The notes: generated from the letters alone by a model not told the origin. A stretch of 64,000 nt of DNA from Stenotrophomonas africana (GCF_013004645.1 NZ_JABEME010000004.1:62001-126000); one strand, 5' to 3'. Positions 42,540 through 52,628 are shown, numbered from the stretch's first letter. Translations and numbers: made by a program.

Positions 42540-43844
42540 ATGCGAGTCCTAGTTCTCGGCAGCGGCGTGATCGGCACCACCAGTGCCTGGTACCTGCGAC
42601 AGGCCGGGTTTGAAGTCACGGTCATCGACCGCCAACCCGGACCGGCGCTGGAAACCAGCTTCGCCAATGCCGGCCAGCTGTCGTTCGGCTACACCTCGCC
42701 GTGGGCGGCCCCGGGCGTGCCGAAGAAGGCGATCGGCTGGCTGTTCGAGAAGCACGCACCGCTGGCGATCAAGCCGGGCATGGACCTGGCCCAGTACCGT
42801 TGGCTGTGGCAGATGCTGCGCAACTGTACCCATGAGCGCTACGCGATCAACAAGGCGCGCATGGTGCGCATGTCCGAATACAGCCGGGACTGCCTGAACG
42901 AGCTGCGTGCGCAGATCGGCATCGAATTCGAAGGCCGCGACCTGGGCACCACCCAGTTGTTCCGCACCCAGCAGCAGCTGGATGCCTCGGCGCAGGACAT
43001 CGAGATCCTGGCCCAGTACGGCGTGCCGTACGAGGTGCTGGACCGCGCCGGCATCATCCAGGCCGAACCGGCCCTGGCCCATGTCGATGGCCTGGTCGGC
43101 GCGCTGCGCCTGCCGCGTGACCAGACCGGCGACTGCCAGCTGTTCACCCGCCGCCTGGCGCAGATGTGCGTGGATGCCGGTGTCGAGTTCCGCTTCGACC
43201 AGGACATCACCGGCCTGGAGTTCGATGGCGACCGCATCACCGGCGTGCGCATCGACGGCAAGCTGGAAACCGCCGACCGCTTCGTGGTCGCGCTCGGCAG
43301 CTATTCGCCGGCGCTGGTCGCACCATTGGGCATGCGCCTGCCGGTGTACCCGCTGAAGGGCTACTCGCTGACCCTGCCGATCACCGATCCGGCGATGGCA
43401 CCGACCTCGACCATCCTCGATGAGAGCTACAAGGTGGCGGTCACCCGTTTCGACGACCGCATCCGTGTCGGTGGCATGGCCGAAGTGGCCGGCTTCGACC
43501 TGTCGCTGTCGCAGCGCCGCCGTGAAACCCTGGAGCTGGTGGTCAGCGACCTCTACCCGAAGGGCGGTGACCTGTCGCGTGCGCAGTTCTGGACCGGCCT
43601 GCGCCCGGCCACGCCGGACGGTACGCCGGTGATCGGCGCCACGCCGTTCCGCAATCTGTACCTCAACACCGGCCACGGCACGCTGGGCTGGACCATGGCG
43701 TGCGGCTCGGGCCGCTACCTGGCCGACCTGATGAGCGCGCGCCAGCCGCAGATCAGCACCGAAGGCCTGGATATTTTCCGCTACGGCCAGTACGGTCACG
43801 CGCCGCAACAAGAGAACCGCACATGCGTCCTGCCCGCGCGCTGA
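42540..43844 (+). CDS. dadA: D-amino acid dehydrogenase small subunit
   Basis: Protein of 434 residues. The FAD-binding loop [20 protein letters not shown] is at residues 3-22, and the C-terminal region has [17 protein letters not shown] and [16 protein letters not shown]. DadA oxidises D-alanine (and other D-amino acids) to the keto acid and ammonia at the inner membrane face, passing electrons to the quinone pool. The 3' end overlaps alr by 22 bases. Its regulator lies upstream. D-Ala may come from cycA import or from alr. Confidence 0.96.
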   Translation: MRVLVLGSGVIGTTSAWYLRQAGFEVTVIDRQPGPALETSFANAGQLSFGYTSPWAAPGVPKKAIGWLFEKHAPLAIKPGMDLAQYRWLWQMLRNCTHERYAINKARMVRMSEYSRDCLNELRAQIGIEFEGRDLGTTQLFRTQQQLDASAQDIEILAQYGVPYEVLDRAGIIQAEPALAHVDGLVGALRLPRDQTGDCQLFTRRLAQMCVDAGVEFRFDQDITGLEFDGDRITGVRIDGKLETADRFVVALGSYSPALVAPLGMRLPVYPLKGYSLTLPITDPAMAPTSTILDESYKVAVTRFDDRIRVGGMAEVAGFDLSLSQRRRETLELVVSDLYPKGGDLSRAQFWTGLRPATPDGTPVIGATPFRNLYLNTGHGTLGWTMACGSGRYLADLMSARQPQISTEGLDIFRYGQYGHAPQQENRTCVLPAR

Positions 43845-44890
43845 TCGATCTGGGCGCCCTGCGCAGCAATTACCGACTCGCCCGTGAACTGGGCGGTGGC
43901 AAGGCTCTGGCGATCATCAAGGCCGACGCCTATGGGCATGGCGCGGTGCGCTGTGCGCAGGCGCTGGAAGGCGAGGCCGATGGTTTCGGCGTGGCCACCA
44001 TCGAAGAGGCGCTGGAACTGCGCCAGGTCGGCATCCGTGCGCCGATCCTGCTGCTGGAAGGCATCTTCGAACCCAGCGACATGGCGCTGGTGGCCGAGCA
44101 TGATTTCTGGTTCGCCGTGGGTTCGCCGTGGCAGCTGGAGGCCGTCGCCGCCTTCGACAGCCCGCGCCCGTTGACGGTGTGGCTGAAGCTGGACAGCGGC
44201 ATGCATCGCCTCGGCCTGGACGCGGACAGCTTCCGTGCCGCGCATGCACGCCTGTCGGCGCTGCCGCAGGTCGAGCGCATCGTGCTGATGACCCACCTGG
44301 CGCGCGCTGACGAGCTGGACAGCGAACGCACCCACCAACAGGCGGCGACCTTCGCGCGGGCCATCGAGGGCCTGCACGGCGAGACCAGCGTGTGCAACTC
44401 GCCGGCGCTGCTGGGCTGGCCGGACGTGCGCAGCGACTGGGTGCGCCCGGGCCTGATGCTGTATGGCGCAAACCCGCTGCCGGACAACACGGCACTGACC
44501 GGGCGCCTGCGCCCGGTGATGACGATGCAGTCAAAGGTGATCGCCGAACGCTGGATCGAGGCGGGTGAGCCGGTGGGCTATGGCGCCCGCTTCGTGGCCA
44601 AGGCGCGCACCCGCGTGGGTGTGGTCGCACTCGGCTATGCCGACGGTTATCCGCAGTTCGCCCCGAATGGCACCCCGGTGCTGATCGACGGCCAGCCCGG
44701 TGCGCTGATCGGGCGCGTGTCGATGGACATGCTGACGGTGGACCTGACCGCGCATGCGCAGGCCGGCATCGGCAGCGTGGTGGAACTGTGGGGCAGCGCA
44801 CCGACGCTGTCCGAGCTGGCGCCGCGCTGTGGCGTGAGCGCGTACCAGCTGCCGTGCGCGGTCAAGCGCGTGGCGAAGGTGTACGTGTAG
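43823..44890 (+). CDS. alr: Alanine racemase
   Basis: Protein of 355 residues from the ATG at 43823, within the 3' end of dadA. Lys33 in [11 protein letters not shown] binds PLP. GYGARF holds the catalytic Tyr (about residue 250), and [13 protein letters not shown] and [12 protein letters not shown] are typical of the C-terminal beta domain. It interconverts L- and D-alanine, so in this context it makes D-Ala from L-Ala for DadA (catabolic DadX role) as well as for cell wall. The call of DadX as opposed to biosynthetic Alr rests only on the operon. Confidence 0.96.
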   Translation: MRPARALIDLGALRSNYRLARELGGGKALAIIKADAYGHGAVRCAQALEGEADGFGVATIEEALELRQVGIRAPILLLEGIFEPSDMALVAEHDFWFAVGSPWQLEAVAAFDSPRPLTVWLKLDSGMHRLGLDADSFRAAHARLSALPQVERIVLMTHLARADELDSERTHQQAATFARAIEGLHGETSVCNSPALLGWPDVRSDWVRPGLMLYGANPLPDNTALTGRLRPVMTMQSKVIAERWIEAGEPVGYGARFVAKARTRVGVVALGYADGYPQFAPNGTPVLIDGQPGALIGRVSMDMLTVDLTAHAQAGIGSVVELWGSAPTLSELAPRCGVSAYQLPCAVKRVAKVYV

Positions 44891-44913
44891 CGCCGAGCCC
44901 ACGCTCGGCTCCG

Positions 44914-45172
44914 GTCAGCGGCCGACCTTGGTCGGCACCGTGAATGCGTGTCGACCAAGGTCGACACCTACCGGGGGCATGGCAAGCAGCGGTCGCCATG
45001 CGCGGCTCTCGTAGCGGCCGACCTTGGTCGGCGCCGTGTAATGCGTGTCGACCAAGGTCGACACCTACCGGGGGCTTGGCACGCAGCGGTCGCCATGCGC
45101 GGCTCTGGTAGCGGCCGACCTTGGTCGGCACCGTGAATGCGTGTCGACCAAGGTCGACACCTACCGGGGGCC
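44914..45172. repeat. Tandem array of SMAG dimers (96 and 97 bases)
   Basis: Units with offsets of 96 and 97 bases, about 2.6 copies. Each holds CGGCCGACCTTGGTCGGC and TGTCGACCAAGGTCGACACC-TACC plus GCAGCGGTCGCCATGCG. Unit 1 starts at about 44914, unit 2 at 45011, unit 3 at 45108. The last one runs into the DUF3016 stop codon. The copies differ at only a few bases, so this looks like recent tandem duplication. Confidence 0.85.
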
Positions 45173-45735
45173 TAACGCGCGGCGGTCGCCTGGCTGGCCA
45201 GCTGGCGCTTCACCCAGTCATCGATCAGGCGCTTCTCGTAGCGCAGCGGATCGCTGTCGCTCCTCAGCCCCAGGTTGTGCAGGTAACCGGTATCGCTGAG
45301 GCGCGCATCGCCCTCGCTGACGATACGGCCGCTGGCGTCCTTCAACGTGTACTGCAGGCTGATCCGCGGCGGGTAGATGTCGCGCATGATCCGGATGTCG
45401 CGGCCACGTGGGCCGTGCCACGGCTCGTAGTCACCGGCACGCTTGATGTCCACCAGGGTCACATCGAGGGTCTGCCCAGGCTGCAGCGGCTTGGCAGCGG
45501 TGGTCTGCAGGTAGCGGGCCAGCTGCTGTACCCAGTCACCGCGTTCGGCTTCGAAGCGGTTGGTGCTCTGGCGGATCTCGGTGAATTTGGCCGGATCCTC
45601 CCATTTCACGCTGACCGGGCCATCGGCCTGCAATGCGCGCGGCGCGTCCGCATCGGTTACGGTGCGCGGTGCAGCGCTGGCGCCGCCCGCCACCAAGGCG
45701 CCTGCCAGCAGGGCAATCGCGAGTGAGCGTTTCAT
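45172..45735 (-). CDS. DUF3016 family exported protein
   Basis: Protein of 187 residues from the ATG at 45735; signal peptide about 1-21 (GASAAP). Conserved parts: VKWEDPAKFTEIRQSTNRFE (about 43-62), LDVTLVDIKRAGDYEPWHGP and DIRIMRDIYPPRISLQYTL. These are the DUF3016 blocks. The role is unknown, and the family is largely limited to Xanthomonadaceae and relatives. The stop codon abuts the SMAG tandem array. Confidence 0.85.
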   Translation of the reverse strand: MKRSLAIALLAGALVAGGASAAPRTVTDADAPRALQADGPVSVKWEDPAKFTEIRQSTNRFEAERGDWVQQLARYLQTTAAKPLQPGQTLDVTLVDIKRAGDYEPWHGPRGRDIRIMRDIYPPRISLQYTLKDASGRIVSEGDARLSDTGYLHNLGLRSDSDPLRYEKRLIDDWVKRQLASQATAAR

Positions 45736-45979
45736 GACGGTCTCCTGCGTCCCCGAGTTGGGGACGATGTTGATCACAGATCGAGTGTGATCCTGTGGCC
45801 GGATCGCCGCAATGGCCGATTGCGTCGCGCGCAAGGGTGGTTGCCGCCAATTCATCGACGTCAACCATGACTGATGTCGCTTGACGCTGTGAATACGCGC
45901 TTTGGAAGATGCTGTGCTTCCAATCCGGCCTGCATAGACGCCCTTGTCCACACTGCCGCCCCTAGTGGAGCGCCCGCCG

Positions 45980-47968
45980 ATGATGGTGCCGGCGCCCGAA
46001 CCCGACCTGCATCATGGCGTGCTTGAGCGCATCAACGCGGGTTTCTGCGTGATCCAGGTGCTGTTCGAGGGGGACCGCGCGGTGGATTACCGTTTCATCG
46101 AGGTCAACGATGCCTTCGAACGGCACACCGGCCTGAAGGACGCCTGCGGCCAGCGCATGAGCCTGCTGGAGCCGAATCACGAGGAAGACTGGTTCCGCAT
46201 CTACGGCGAAGTCGCGCGCAGTGGCCGCCCCGCCCAGTTCGAGATGGAAGCGCGTGCGCTGGGCCGTTCGTTCGCGGTCGATGCGGTGCGCGTGGGCCGT
46301 CCGGGCGAGGACAAGGTCGGCATCCTGTTCTTCGACATCACCGCACGCAAGCAGATGGAAGTGGAGCTGGGCGAAAGCGAAGCCCGCTTCAGTGCGCTGG
46401 CCGACGGCCTGCCGATGCCGGTGTGGGTGCTCGACGAGCGCGGCCATGCCCGTTTCGTCAACAGCGCTTTCAGTGAGTTCTTCGGCGGTGACGAAACACG
46501 CGTGCCGGAAGATGTCTGGCGCGGCCTGGTGCATCCGGACGATGCATCGGTGTTCGAGTACGAACTGCAGGAAGCACTGAAGGCGCAGCGGTCGATGCAT
46601 GCGCTGGTGCGGGCCCGGCGCGCCGATGGCGAATGGCGTTGGCTGGAAATGAACGCACGCCCGCGCTTCTCGCGGATGGGCCGCTTCATCGGCCTGGCCG
46701 GCAGCAGCCCGGACGTGACCGAACGCCGCGAGATCGAACTGGCCCGCGAGGAGCTGCTGCAGTCCGAGCGTGCCGCGCGCAGCGCCGCCGAGAACATGGC
46801 GCGGCTGAAGGACGAGTTTCTGGCCACGTTGTCGCATGAGCTGCGTACGCCGCTGACCACCATCCTCGGCTGGAGCGAGTTGCTGCTGCAGCGCGTGGAC
46901 AACACCAGCCCGCTGTACAAGGGCCTGAATGTGATCGCCAACAGCGCCGGTGCGCAGAAGCGGCTGATCTCGGACATGCTCGACCTCAGCAGCATGCTGC
47001 TGGGCAAGGTGCAGCTGGAGGTGGAGATACTGGACCTGCGCGACCTGCTGGGCGAAGCCATCGGCGCGCAGGAGCTGGTCGCCGAAGGCAAGGCACTGGA
47101 CGTGAGCCTGCTGCTGCCCGAGCAGCCTTGCCTGGTGCTGGGCGATGCCACCCGTCTGCAGCAGGTGTTGTGGAACCTGCTGTCGAATGCAATCAAGTTC
47201 ACCCCGGCCGAAGGCCGCATCGACCTGCAGCTGCGGGCCGACGGCAACCACTGGGTGATCACAGTGCGTGACACCGGCGACGGTATTGCGCCCGAATTCC
47301 TCAATCACCTGTTCAGCCGTTTCCGCCAGGCCGATGGCACCACCACCCGACGCCATGGCGGCCTGGGCCTGGGCCTGGCCATCGTGCAGCAGCTGGTCGA
47401 ACTGCATGGCGGTACCGTCACCGCTGCCAGCGAGGGCCATGGCCACGGCGCCACCTTCACCGTACGCCTGCCGAAGCACATTCCCGATGCCGAACGGCGG
47501 CCACTGCGCGAAGTGATCAGCGGGCCGATCCTGGAGCCGGTGATCGTCGAGCCGTATCCGCTGCGTGGCATGCACGTGCTGGCGGTGGAAGACCAGCCGG
47601 AAGTGCTGGAGTACCTGCGGCGCATGCTGGAAGAGCAGGGTGCGAGCGTGTCGGCAGCCAGCTCGGCCGGTGAAGCGCTGGCGCTCCTGGCCGATACCGG
47701 GCATCTGCAGTACCACGTGATGCTGACCGACATCGGCATGCCGGGCATGGATGGCTATGGCCTGGTGCGCACGCTGCGCGAGGACATGGGCGTGGATGCC
47801 ATGACCCTGCCGGCGGTGGCCGTGACCGCGCTGGCGCGTGCCGATGACCGGCGCCGAGCGCTGGCGTCTGGCTTCCAGGAGCACGTCGCCAAGCCCTATT
47901 CGGTGGCGCAGCTGGTGTCGGCCGTGCGCAAGGTACAGGTGCCGCGCGTCGACAGCGCGCTGCACTGA
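45980..47968 (+). CDS. Hybrid sensor histidine kinase (PAS-PAS-HisKA-HATPase-REC)
   Basis: Protein of 662 residues from the ATG at 45980, with GGAG nine bases upstream; a TTG at 45944 would add 12 residues. Two PAS domains (about 20-125 and 130-260) lead to HisKA with SHELRTPLTTILGWSELLL (His near 282), the ATPase domain with NLLSNAIKFTP and RRHGGLGLGLAIVQQ, and a C-terminal receiver with MLTDIGMPGMDG (phospho-Asp near 585). No membrane segment is seen, so it senses inside the cell. The partner regulator is not next to it; DUF3247 follows. Confidence 0.9.
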   Translation: MMVPAPEPDLHHGVLERINAGFCVIQVLFEGDRAVDYRFIEVNDAFERHTGLKDACGQRMSLLEPNHEEDWFRIYGEVARSGRPAQFEMEARALGRSFAVDAVRVGRPGEDKVGILFFDITARKQMEVELGESEARFSALADGLPMPVWVLDERGHARFVNSAFSEFFGGDETRVPEDVWRGLVHPDDASVFEYELQEALKAQRSMHALVRARRADGEWRWLEMNARPRFSRMGRFIGLAGSSPDVTERREIELAREELLQSERAARSAAENMARLKDEFLATLSHELRTPLTTILGWSELLLQRVDNTSPLYKGLNVIANSAGAQKRLISDMLDLSSMLLGKVQLEVEILDLRDLLGEAIGAQELVAEGKALDVSLLLPEQPCLVLGDATRLQQVLWNLLSNAIKFTPAEGRIDLQLRADGNHWVITVRDTGDGIAPEFLNHLFSRFRQADGTTTRRHGGLGLGLAIVQQLVELHGGTVTAASEGHGHGATFTVRLPKHIPDAERRPLREVISGPILEPVIVEPYPLRGMHVLAVEDQPEVLEYLRRMLEEQGASVSAASSAGEALALLADTGHLQYHVMLTDIGMPGMDGYGLVRTLREDMGVDAMTLPAVAVTALARADDRRRALASGFQEHVAKPYSVAQLVSAVRKVQVPRVDSALH

Positions 47969-47988
47969 GCATTCACAGGAGGTTGCCG

Positions 47989-48282
47989 ATGTCCCGTACA
48001 GCTCCCCGCATCCATACCGATCCGGCGCAGATCGCGCGCCTGGAAGCCCTGCTGCCGCAGCTGGAGGGCGAAACGCAGGTGCAGCTGACCCTGCACGATG
48101 GTCGCCGCCTGCTCGGCACCGTGGCGGTGAAACCGACCGTGCAGCAGTACCGCAACGAAGCCGGCGACGAAGGCAGCAATGGTCAGCTGCGCCTGGATGA
48201 CTACGACACGCCGGTGCAACAGCATCATGTGTGGCTGGATGAAATCGCCAGCGTCAACCGCCTGCCACCCAAGGCGCCTTGA
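47989..48282 (+). CDS. DUF3247 family protein
   Basis: Protein of 97 residues from the ATG at 47989 with AGGAGG seven bases upstream. TDPAQIARLEALLPQLEG, LTLHDGRRLLGTVAVKPTVQ and HHVWLDEIASVNRL are the DUF3247 pattern. The fold is an Sm-like beta barrel by its secondary-structure pattern; function unknown. It follows the hybrid kinase by 20 bases. Confidence 0.88.
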   Translation: MSRTAPRIHTDPAQIARLEALLPQLEGETQVQLTLHDGRRLLGTVAVKPTVQQYRNEAGDEGSNGQLRLDDYDTPVQQHHVWLDEIASVNRLPPKAP

Positions 48283-48292
48283 TCGGATGTAG

Positions 48293-48345
48293 AGCCGAGC
48301 CCACGCTCGGCTTCGCCGTCGCCCGAGCGTGGGCTCGGGCGCTAC
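48293..48345. repeat. SMAG palindrome pair (AGCCGAGCCCACGCTCGGCT type)
   Basis: GTAGAGCCGAGCCCACGCTC faces GAGCGTGGGCTCGGGCGC-TAC. Confidence 0.75.
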
Positions 48346-48352
48346 CGGTGTG

Positions 48353-48616
48353 TCAATGCTCGAACAACGTCGGCGTCGCCTCGAACCGGCGCGCATAGGC
48401 GCGTTCTTCCGCCACCCGGGCCACTTCGTCATCGGCCAGATCCGGTGCGCCGTACACCGCATAGGCCACGCTGCCGTCGGCGCCATGACCGACCTGGTGC
48501 AGCCGGTAGCGTGAGTGGCCGCCGCCAGTGTCCTCGGGGTAATGCACGGGCGGATGGCTGCCTTCCAGGTCCATTTCACTGTTGTCGACCACGCCACCGA
48601 CGAACAAGGCTCGCAT
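48353..48616 (-). CDS. Small hypothetical protein
   Basis: Protein of 87 residues (MRALFVGGVVDNSEMDLEGS). It is acidic at both ends with RYRLHQVGHGADGSVAYAVY in the middle; AGGAGAAC precedes the ATG. The codon pattern fits a real gene. No family recognised. It stands alone between SMAG repeats and rsmC. Confidence 0.65.
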   Translation of the reverse strand: MRALFVGGVVDNSEMDLEGSHPPVHYPEDTGGGHSRYRLHQVGHGADGSVAYAVYGAPDLADDEVARVAEERAYARRFEATPTLFEH

Positions 48617-48734
48617 GCAGGTTCTCCTGGGTTTCCGGGGGAGCCTCTACCCTGAACGTTCCAATGTTGCTGGCAGATCAAGGCCCCGTTCGGGTTTCGC
48701 AAAGCGGCTGCCGGGGCCGGCCCGGCCAAGCCGG

Positions 48735-48740
48735 TACAAT
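48735..48740 (+). promoter_or_regulatory. -10-like TACAAT upstream of rsmC
   Basis: TACAAT inside the 16-mer GTACAATGGACGGCCC, 32 bases between box and ATG. The same 16-mer precedes gph at nearly the same distance. Confidence 0.5.
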
Positions 48741-48772
48741 GGACGGCCCTCACGCTTGAAGTACCCGCGCCG

Positions 48773-49837
48773 ATGGCCTCCAGCGACGACGCCCCCCTGC
48801 AGACCCTGTTCCTGCCGTTCTCCCAAGGCGCCCTGCGCTGGCCGGAAGGCCCGGTGGCCTTCCTGCGTGCCCGCGACGGCTGGCCGCTGCGCGAAGCGGC
48901 CGGCAACCGCGAGGTGCACTGCGAGCAGAGCTTTGCCCCGTTCGCGCAGCCGCTGCAGCAGGCCGCCGGCTGGACCGTCAGCGGCCAGCTGGATGATGTG
49001 GCCGGCAAGGGCCGCTACCCGCTGGTGCTGGTGCTGCCGCCGCGCCAGCGTGAGGAAGCCCGCGCGCTGTTCGCCCGCGCGCTGGCGCTGGTCGCCGACG
49101 GCGGCCGCATCGTTGCCTGCCAGTCCAACAACGAAGGGGCACGCTCGGGCGAGGGTGACCTCAAGCAGCTGACCGGCCTCGGTGGCAGCCTGACCAAGAA
49201 CCACTGCCGCGTGTACTGGACCGCCCCGATGCAGGGCCAGCACGACGCCGACCTGGCCAAGCGCTGGTCGGCACTGGATGCGGTGCGGCCAATCGTCGGC
49301 GGCCGTTTCCTCAGCCGCCCGGGCGTGTTCGCCTGGGATCGCATCGACCCGGCGTCCGCGCTGTTGGCCGAGCACCTGCCGGCCGACCTGGCCGGGCGTG
49401 CTGCCGACCTCGGCGCGGGCTATGGCTACCTGTCGCGCGAGCTGCTGGAGCGTTGCCCGAAGATCACCGCGCTGGACCTGTACGAAGCCGAGCAGCGCGC
49501 GCTGGCCCTGGCCGAACTGAACCTGGCACCGCCGCCGCGCCCGCTGCCGCTGCGCTTCCTGTGGCGCGACGTCACCGCCGGCATCGAGCCGGGCTACGAC
49601 GTGATCATCAGCAATCCGCCGTTCCACACGCCGTCGCGCGCCGACCGTCCTGACATCGGCCAGCGCTTCATCGCCGTGGCCGCGCAGGCGCTGCGCCCGG
49701 GCGGACGCCTGTACGTAGTGGCCAACCGCCATCTGCCGTACGAGTACACGCTCAACGAGAGCTTTGGCGCGGTGCGCGTGGTCGCCGAGCGCGATGGCTT
49801 CAAGCTGGTGGAAGCGGTGAAGGGGAAGGGCAAGTGA
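48773..49837 (+). CDS. rsmC: 16S rRNA (guanine-N2)-methyltransferase RsmC-type
   Basis: Protein of 354 residues. The N-terminal half is the pseudo-methyltransferase domain; the C-terminal half has the SAM site AADLGAGYGYLSRELLE (about 206-222) and the base-flipping motif SNPPFHTPSRADR (about 277-289). RsmC methylates G1207 of 16S rRNA. The gene ends in GTGA overlap with the pseudouridine synthase gene, which also acts on 16S rRNA. RlmG-like 23S methylation is the alternative. Confidence 0.88.
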   Translation: MASSDDAPLQTLFLPFSQGALRWPEGPVAFLRARDGWPLREAAGNREVHCEQSFAPFAQPLQQAAGWTVSGQLDDVAGKGRYPLVLVLPPRQREEARALFARALALVADGGRIVACQSNNEGARSGEGDLKQLTGLGGSLTKNHCRVYWTAPMQGQHDADLAKRWSALDAVRPIVGGRFLSRPGVFAWDRIDPASALLAEHLPADLAGRAADLGAGYGYLSRELLERCPKITALDLYEAEQRALALAELNLAPPPRPLPLRFLWRDVTAGIEPGYDVIISNPPFHTPSRADRPDIGQRFIAVAAQALRPGGRLYVVANRHLPYEYTLNESFGAVRVVAERDGFKLVEAVKGKGK

Positions 49838-50535
49838 AGCTGGTCAAGCTCATCGCCAACCTGGGCTATGGCAGCCGCAAGCAGGTGCAGTGGATGTTCC
49901 GCGAAGGCCGCGTCACCGACGCCGACGGCGAGGTGCTGTACGCCGACGACCAGGTGCCGCACGAGGCAATCCGGGTCGACGGCGAGCCGCTGGACCCGCC
50001 GGTGGGCCTGTCGATCGCGCTGCACAAGCCGGCCGGCTACACCTGCTCGACCAAGGACACCGGCCGCCTGATCTACGACCTGCTGCCGCCGCGCTTCCGC
50101 GACCGCGATCCGGTGCTGTCCACGGTGGGCCGCCTCGACCGCGAGACCAGTGGCCTGCTGCTGCTGACTGACGATGGCAGCCTGCTGCACCGGATCATCT
50201 CGCCGAAGTCGAAGCTGCCGAAAGTCTATGAGGTCGAGTTGAACGACGACCTGCGCGGCGACGAGGTAGCGCTGTTCGCCAGCGGTACGCTGATGCTGGA
50301 GTCCGAGAAGACGCCCCTGCTGCCGGCTGAACTGGAAGTGCTGGATGCGCGTCGCGCGCGCCTGGTGCTGCACGAAGGCCGCTACCATCAGGTACGCCGC
50401 ATGTTCGCCGCCACCGGCAACCACGTGCAGGCCCTGCACCGCAGTCGTGTTGGCGGGCTGGACCTGCAGGGACTGGACGAGGGGCAATGGCGGCAGCTCA
50501 CTTCCACCGACCTGGATACGCTGTTCGCTCCATGA
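49834..50535 (+). CDS. rsuA: 16S rRNA pseudouridine(516) synthase
   Basis: Protein of 233 residues from the GTG at 49834. A short S4 RNA-binding domain (about 1-55) precedes the catalytic domain with VGRLDRETSGLLLLTDDG (catalytic Asp near 95), HEGRYHQVRRMFAA and GLDEGQWRQL. RsuA makes pseudouridine 516 in 16S rRNA. Translationally coupled to rsmC and overlaps the HAD gene by ATGA. Confidence 0.92.
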   Translation: MKLVKLIANLGYGSRKQVQWMFREGRVTDADGEVLYADDQVPHEAIRVDGEPLDPPVGLSIALHKPAGYTCSTKDTGRLIYDLLPPRFRDRDPVLSTVGRLDRETSGLLLLTDDGSLLHRIISPKSKLPKVYEVELNDDLRGDEVALFASGTLMLESEKTPLLPAELEVLDARRARLVLHEGRYHQVRRMFAATGNHVQALHRSRVGGLDLQGLDEGQWRQLTSTDLDTLFAP

Positions 50536-51215
50536 CCACCATTGCTGCGCTGCCGTTCCTCCCCGACGCCGTCATCTTCGACATGGACGGCCTGATGATC
50601 GACAGCGAGCGGGTCTCGCTGGCCTGCTGGAGCGAGGCCGCCGACGAATTCGGGTTGGGCCTGGACGAGGCGGTGTTCCTGCGCATGGTCGGCCTCGGTG
50701 ACCGTGACACGCACGCGCTGCTGCGCGCGCAGGGCATCGAGGACAGCGTGATCGACGCAGTGGCGGCACGTTGCCATGAGCTGTACGAAGCACGCACGCA
50801 GACCGGCCTGCCGCTGCGGCCGGGCATCCTGGAGCTGCTGGAGCTGTTGAAGGCGCACGCGGTACCGCGTGCAGTGGCAACCACCACGCGGCAGCCGCGG
50901 GCCAACCGCAAGCTGGCCGCTGCCGGCCTGCTGCCGTATTTCGATGCGGTGATCACCAGTGGCGACGTGGCGCGGCCGAAACCGGCGCCGGACATCTACC
51001 TGCTGGCCGCGCAGCGGCTGGGCCAGGCCCCGGAACGCTGCCTGGCGCTGGAAGACTCACCGGCCGGTACGCGCGCGGCATTGGCCGCCGGCATGACCGT
51101 GATCCAGGTGCCGGACCTGGTGCATCCTGACGAAGAGCTGCGCGCACTGGGCCACCGCATCGTCGGCTCGCTGGTGGATGCGCACGCGCTGCTGCTGCCG
51201 CTGCTGCCGAGGTAA
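50532..51215 (+). CDS. HAD-superfamily phosphatase
   Basis: Protein of 227 residues from the ATG at 50532. Catalytic loop FDMDGLMIDSE (Asp near 17 as nucleophile), AVATTTRQPR (motif II), KPAPDIYLLA (Lys, motif III) and ALEDSPAGTRAA (motif IV). A helical cap sits between the first two motifs, as in beta-phosphoglucomutase and YjjG-type enzymes. Substrate unknown. The last gene of the rsmC-rsuA unit. Confidence 0.9.
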   Translation: MTTIAALPFLPDAVIFDMDGLMIDSERVSLACWSEAADEFGLGLDEAVFLRMVGLGDRDTHALLRAQGIEDSVIDAVAARCHELYEARTQTGLPLRPGILELLELLKAHAVPRAVATTTRQPRANRKLAAAGLLPYFDAVITSGDVARPKPAPDIYLLAAQRLGQAPERCLALEDSPAGTRAALAAGMTVIQVPDLVHPDEELRALGHRIVGSLVDAHALLLPLLPR

Positions 51216-51218
51216 CCG

Positions 51219-51419
51219 GTAGGTGCCGACCGCTCCTGACGGTGGGTGCCGACCGTTGGTCGGCACACCCTAATGCTTCGGTAGGTGCCAACCTTGGTTG
51301 GCACGCCCAATGCCCCGGTAGGTGCCAACCTTGGTTGGCACGCTTTTCAATGCAGCCGAGCATGGCTCGGCTCTACATCCGTTGGTGGGTGCCGACCGTT
51401 GGTCGGCACACCTGCCCCA
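51219..51419. repeat. Cluster of about six SMAG palindromes
   Basis: GTAGGTGCCGACC, GTGGGTGCCGACCGTTGGTC, GTAGGTGCCAACCTTGGTTG (twice, about 51280 and 51318), GCCGAGCATGGCTCGGCTCT-AC and GGTGGGTGCCGACCGTTGGT-C fill the gap between HAD and fabB genes. Confidence 0.82.
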
Positions 51420-52628
51420 TCATACCCGCCCGAACACCAGCGCGGCGTTGGTGCCACCGAAGCCGAAGCTGTTGGACATCACCGTATCCAGCTTCTGCTC
51501 GCGGCTTTCGCGCAGGATCGGGAAGCTCTCCACCTTCGGGTCCAGTTCGCCGATGTTGGCCGAACCGGCGACGAAGCCATCGCGCATCATCAGCAGGCAG
51601 TAGATCGCCTCGTGCACGCTGGCCGCACCCAGCGAATGTCCGGACAGCGCCTTGGTCGAGGACAGCGGCGGCACCGCATCACCGAACACTTCGCGGATCG
51701 CATTGAGCTCGGTGACGTCGCCCAGCGGCGTCGAGGTGCCGTGCGTGTTGAGGTAGTCCAGCGGGCGATCGACGCCCTGCAGCGCCATCTTCATGCAGCG
51801 CACCGCGCCTTCGCCGGACGGCGCGACCATGTCGGCGCCGTCAGAGGTCACGCCATAGCCGATCAGCTCGGCATGGATGTGCGCGCCGCGCGCAACGGCG
51901 TGGTCGTAATCCTCCAGCACCAGCACGCCGCCACCACCGGCGATGACGAAGCCGTCGCGGTCCTTGTCGTACGGACGCGAGGCGCTGGCCGGGGTCTCGT
52001 TGAAGCTGGTCGACAGCGCGCCCATCGCATCGAACATCACGCTCATCGACCAGTGCAGGTCTTCACCGCCACCGGCGAACATGATGTCCTGCGCGCCATG
52101 GCGGATCATGTCCGCGGCGGCGCCGATGCAGTGTGCCGAGGTCGCGCAGGCGGCCGACAGCGAATAGCTGACGCCCTTGATCTGGTAGGCGGTGGCCAGG
52201 CAGGCCGAGACCGTCGAGCACATCGTGCGCGGCACCATGTACGGGCCGACCTTGCGCACACCACGTTCGCGCAGCAGGTCAACCGCGCCGATCTGCCATT
52301 CGCTGGAGCCGCCTCCGGAACCGGCGATCAGGCCGGTGCGCAGGTTGCTGACCTGCTCGGGGCTGAGCCCGGCATCGGCGATGGCATCGCGCATGGACAG
52401 GTAGGCGAAGGCTGCCGCATCACTCATGAAGCGCTTCTGCTTGCGGTCGATCAATGCGTCCAGGTCGAGGTCGACACGGCCGCCGACCTGGCTGCGCAGG
52501 CCGGCTTCGGCGTGGTCGGCCAGGGCGGTGATGCCCGAGCGCCCTTCGCGCAGCGCGGCCGAAACGGTATCCAGATCATTGCCGAGGCAGGACGTGATGC
52601 CCATGCCGGTGATGACGACGCGACGCAT
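51420..52628 (-). CDS. fabB: 3-oxoacyl-ACP synthase I
   Basis: Protein of 402 residues. Active-site Cys in [12 protein letters not shown] (near 165), His residues in [11 protein letters not shown] (near 300) and [12 protein letters not shown] (near 335) form the Cys-His-His triad. With FabA it is needed for unsaturated fatty acid synthesis. Its ATG shares one base with the fabA stop (TGATG), so both are translated together. Confidence 0.96.
   Translation of the reverse strand: MRRVVITGMGITSCLGNDLDTVSAALREGRSGITALADHAEAGLRSQVGGRVDLDLDALIDRKQKRFMSDAAAFAYLSMRDAIADAGLSPEQVSNLRTGLIAGSGGGSSEWQIGAVDLLRERGVRKVGPYMVPRTMCSTVSACLATAYQIKGVSYSLSAACATSAHCIGAAADMIRHGAQDIMFAGGGEDLHWSMSVMFDAMGALSTSFNETPASASRPYDKDRDGFVIAGGGGVLVLEDYDHAVARGAHIHAELIGYGVTSDGADMVAPSGEGAVRCMKMALQGVDRPLDYLNTHGTSTPLGDVTELNAIREVFGDAVPPLSSTKALSGHSLGAASVHEAIYCLLMMRDGFVAGSANIGELDPKVESFPILRESREQKLDTVMSNSFGFGGTNAALVFGRV

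Noticed and set aside
44914-45172. Possible CRISPR array
   Set aside because: Repeats are 96-97 bases, hold no variable spacers of even length, and consist of SMAG palindromes; no cas genes are near.
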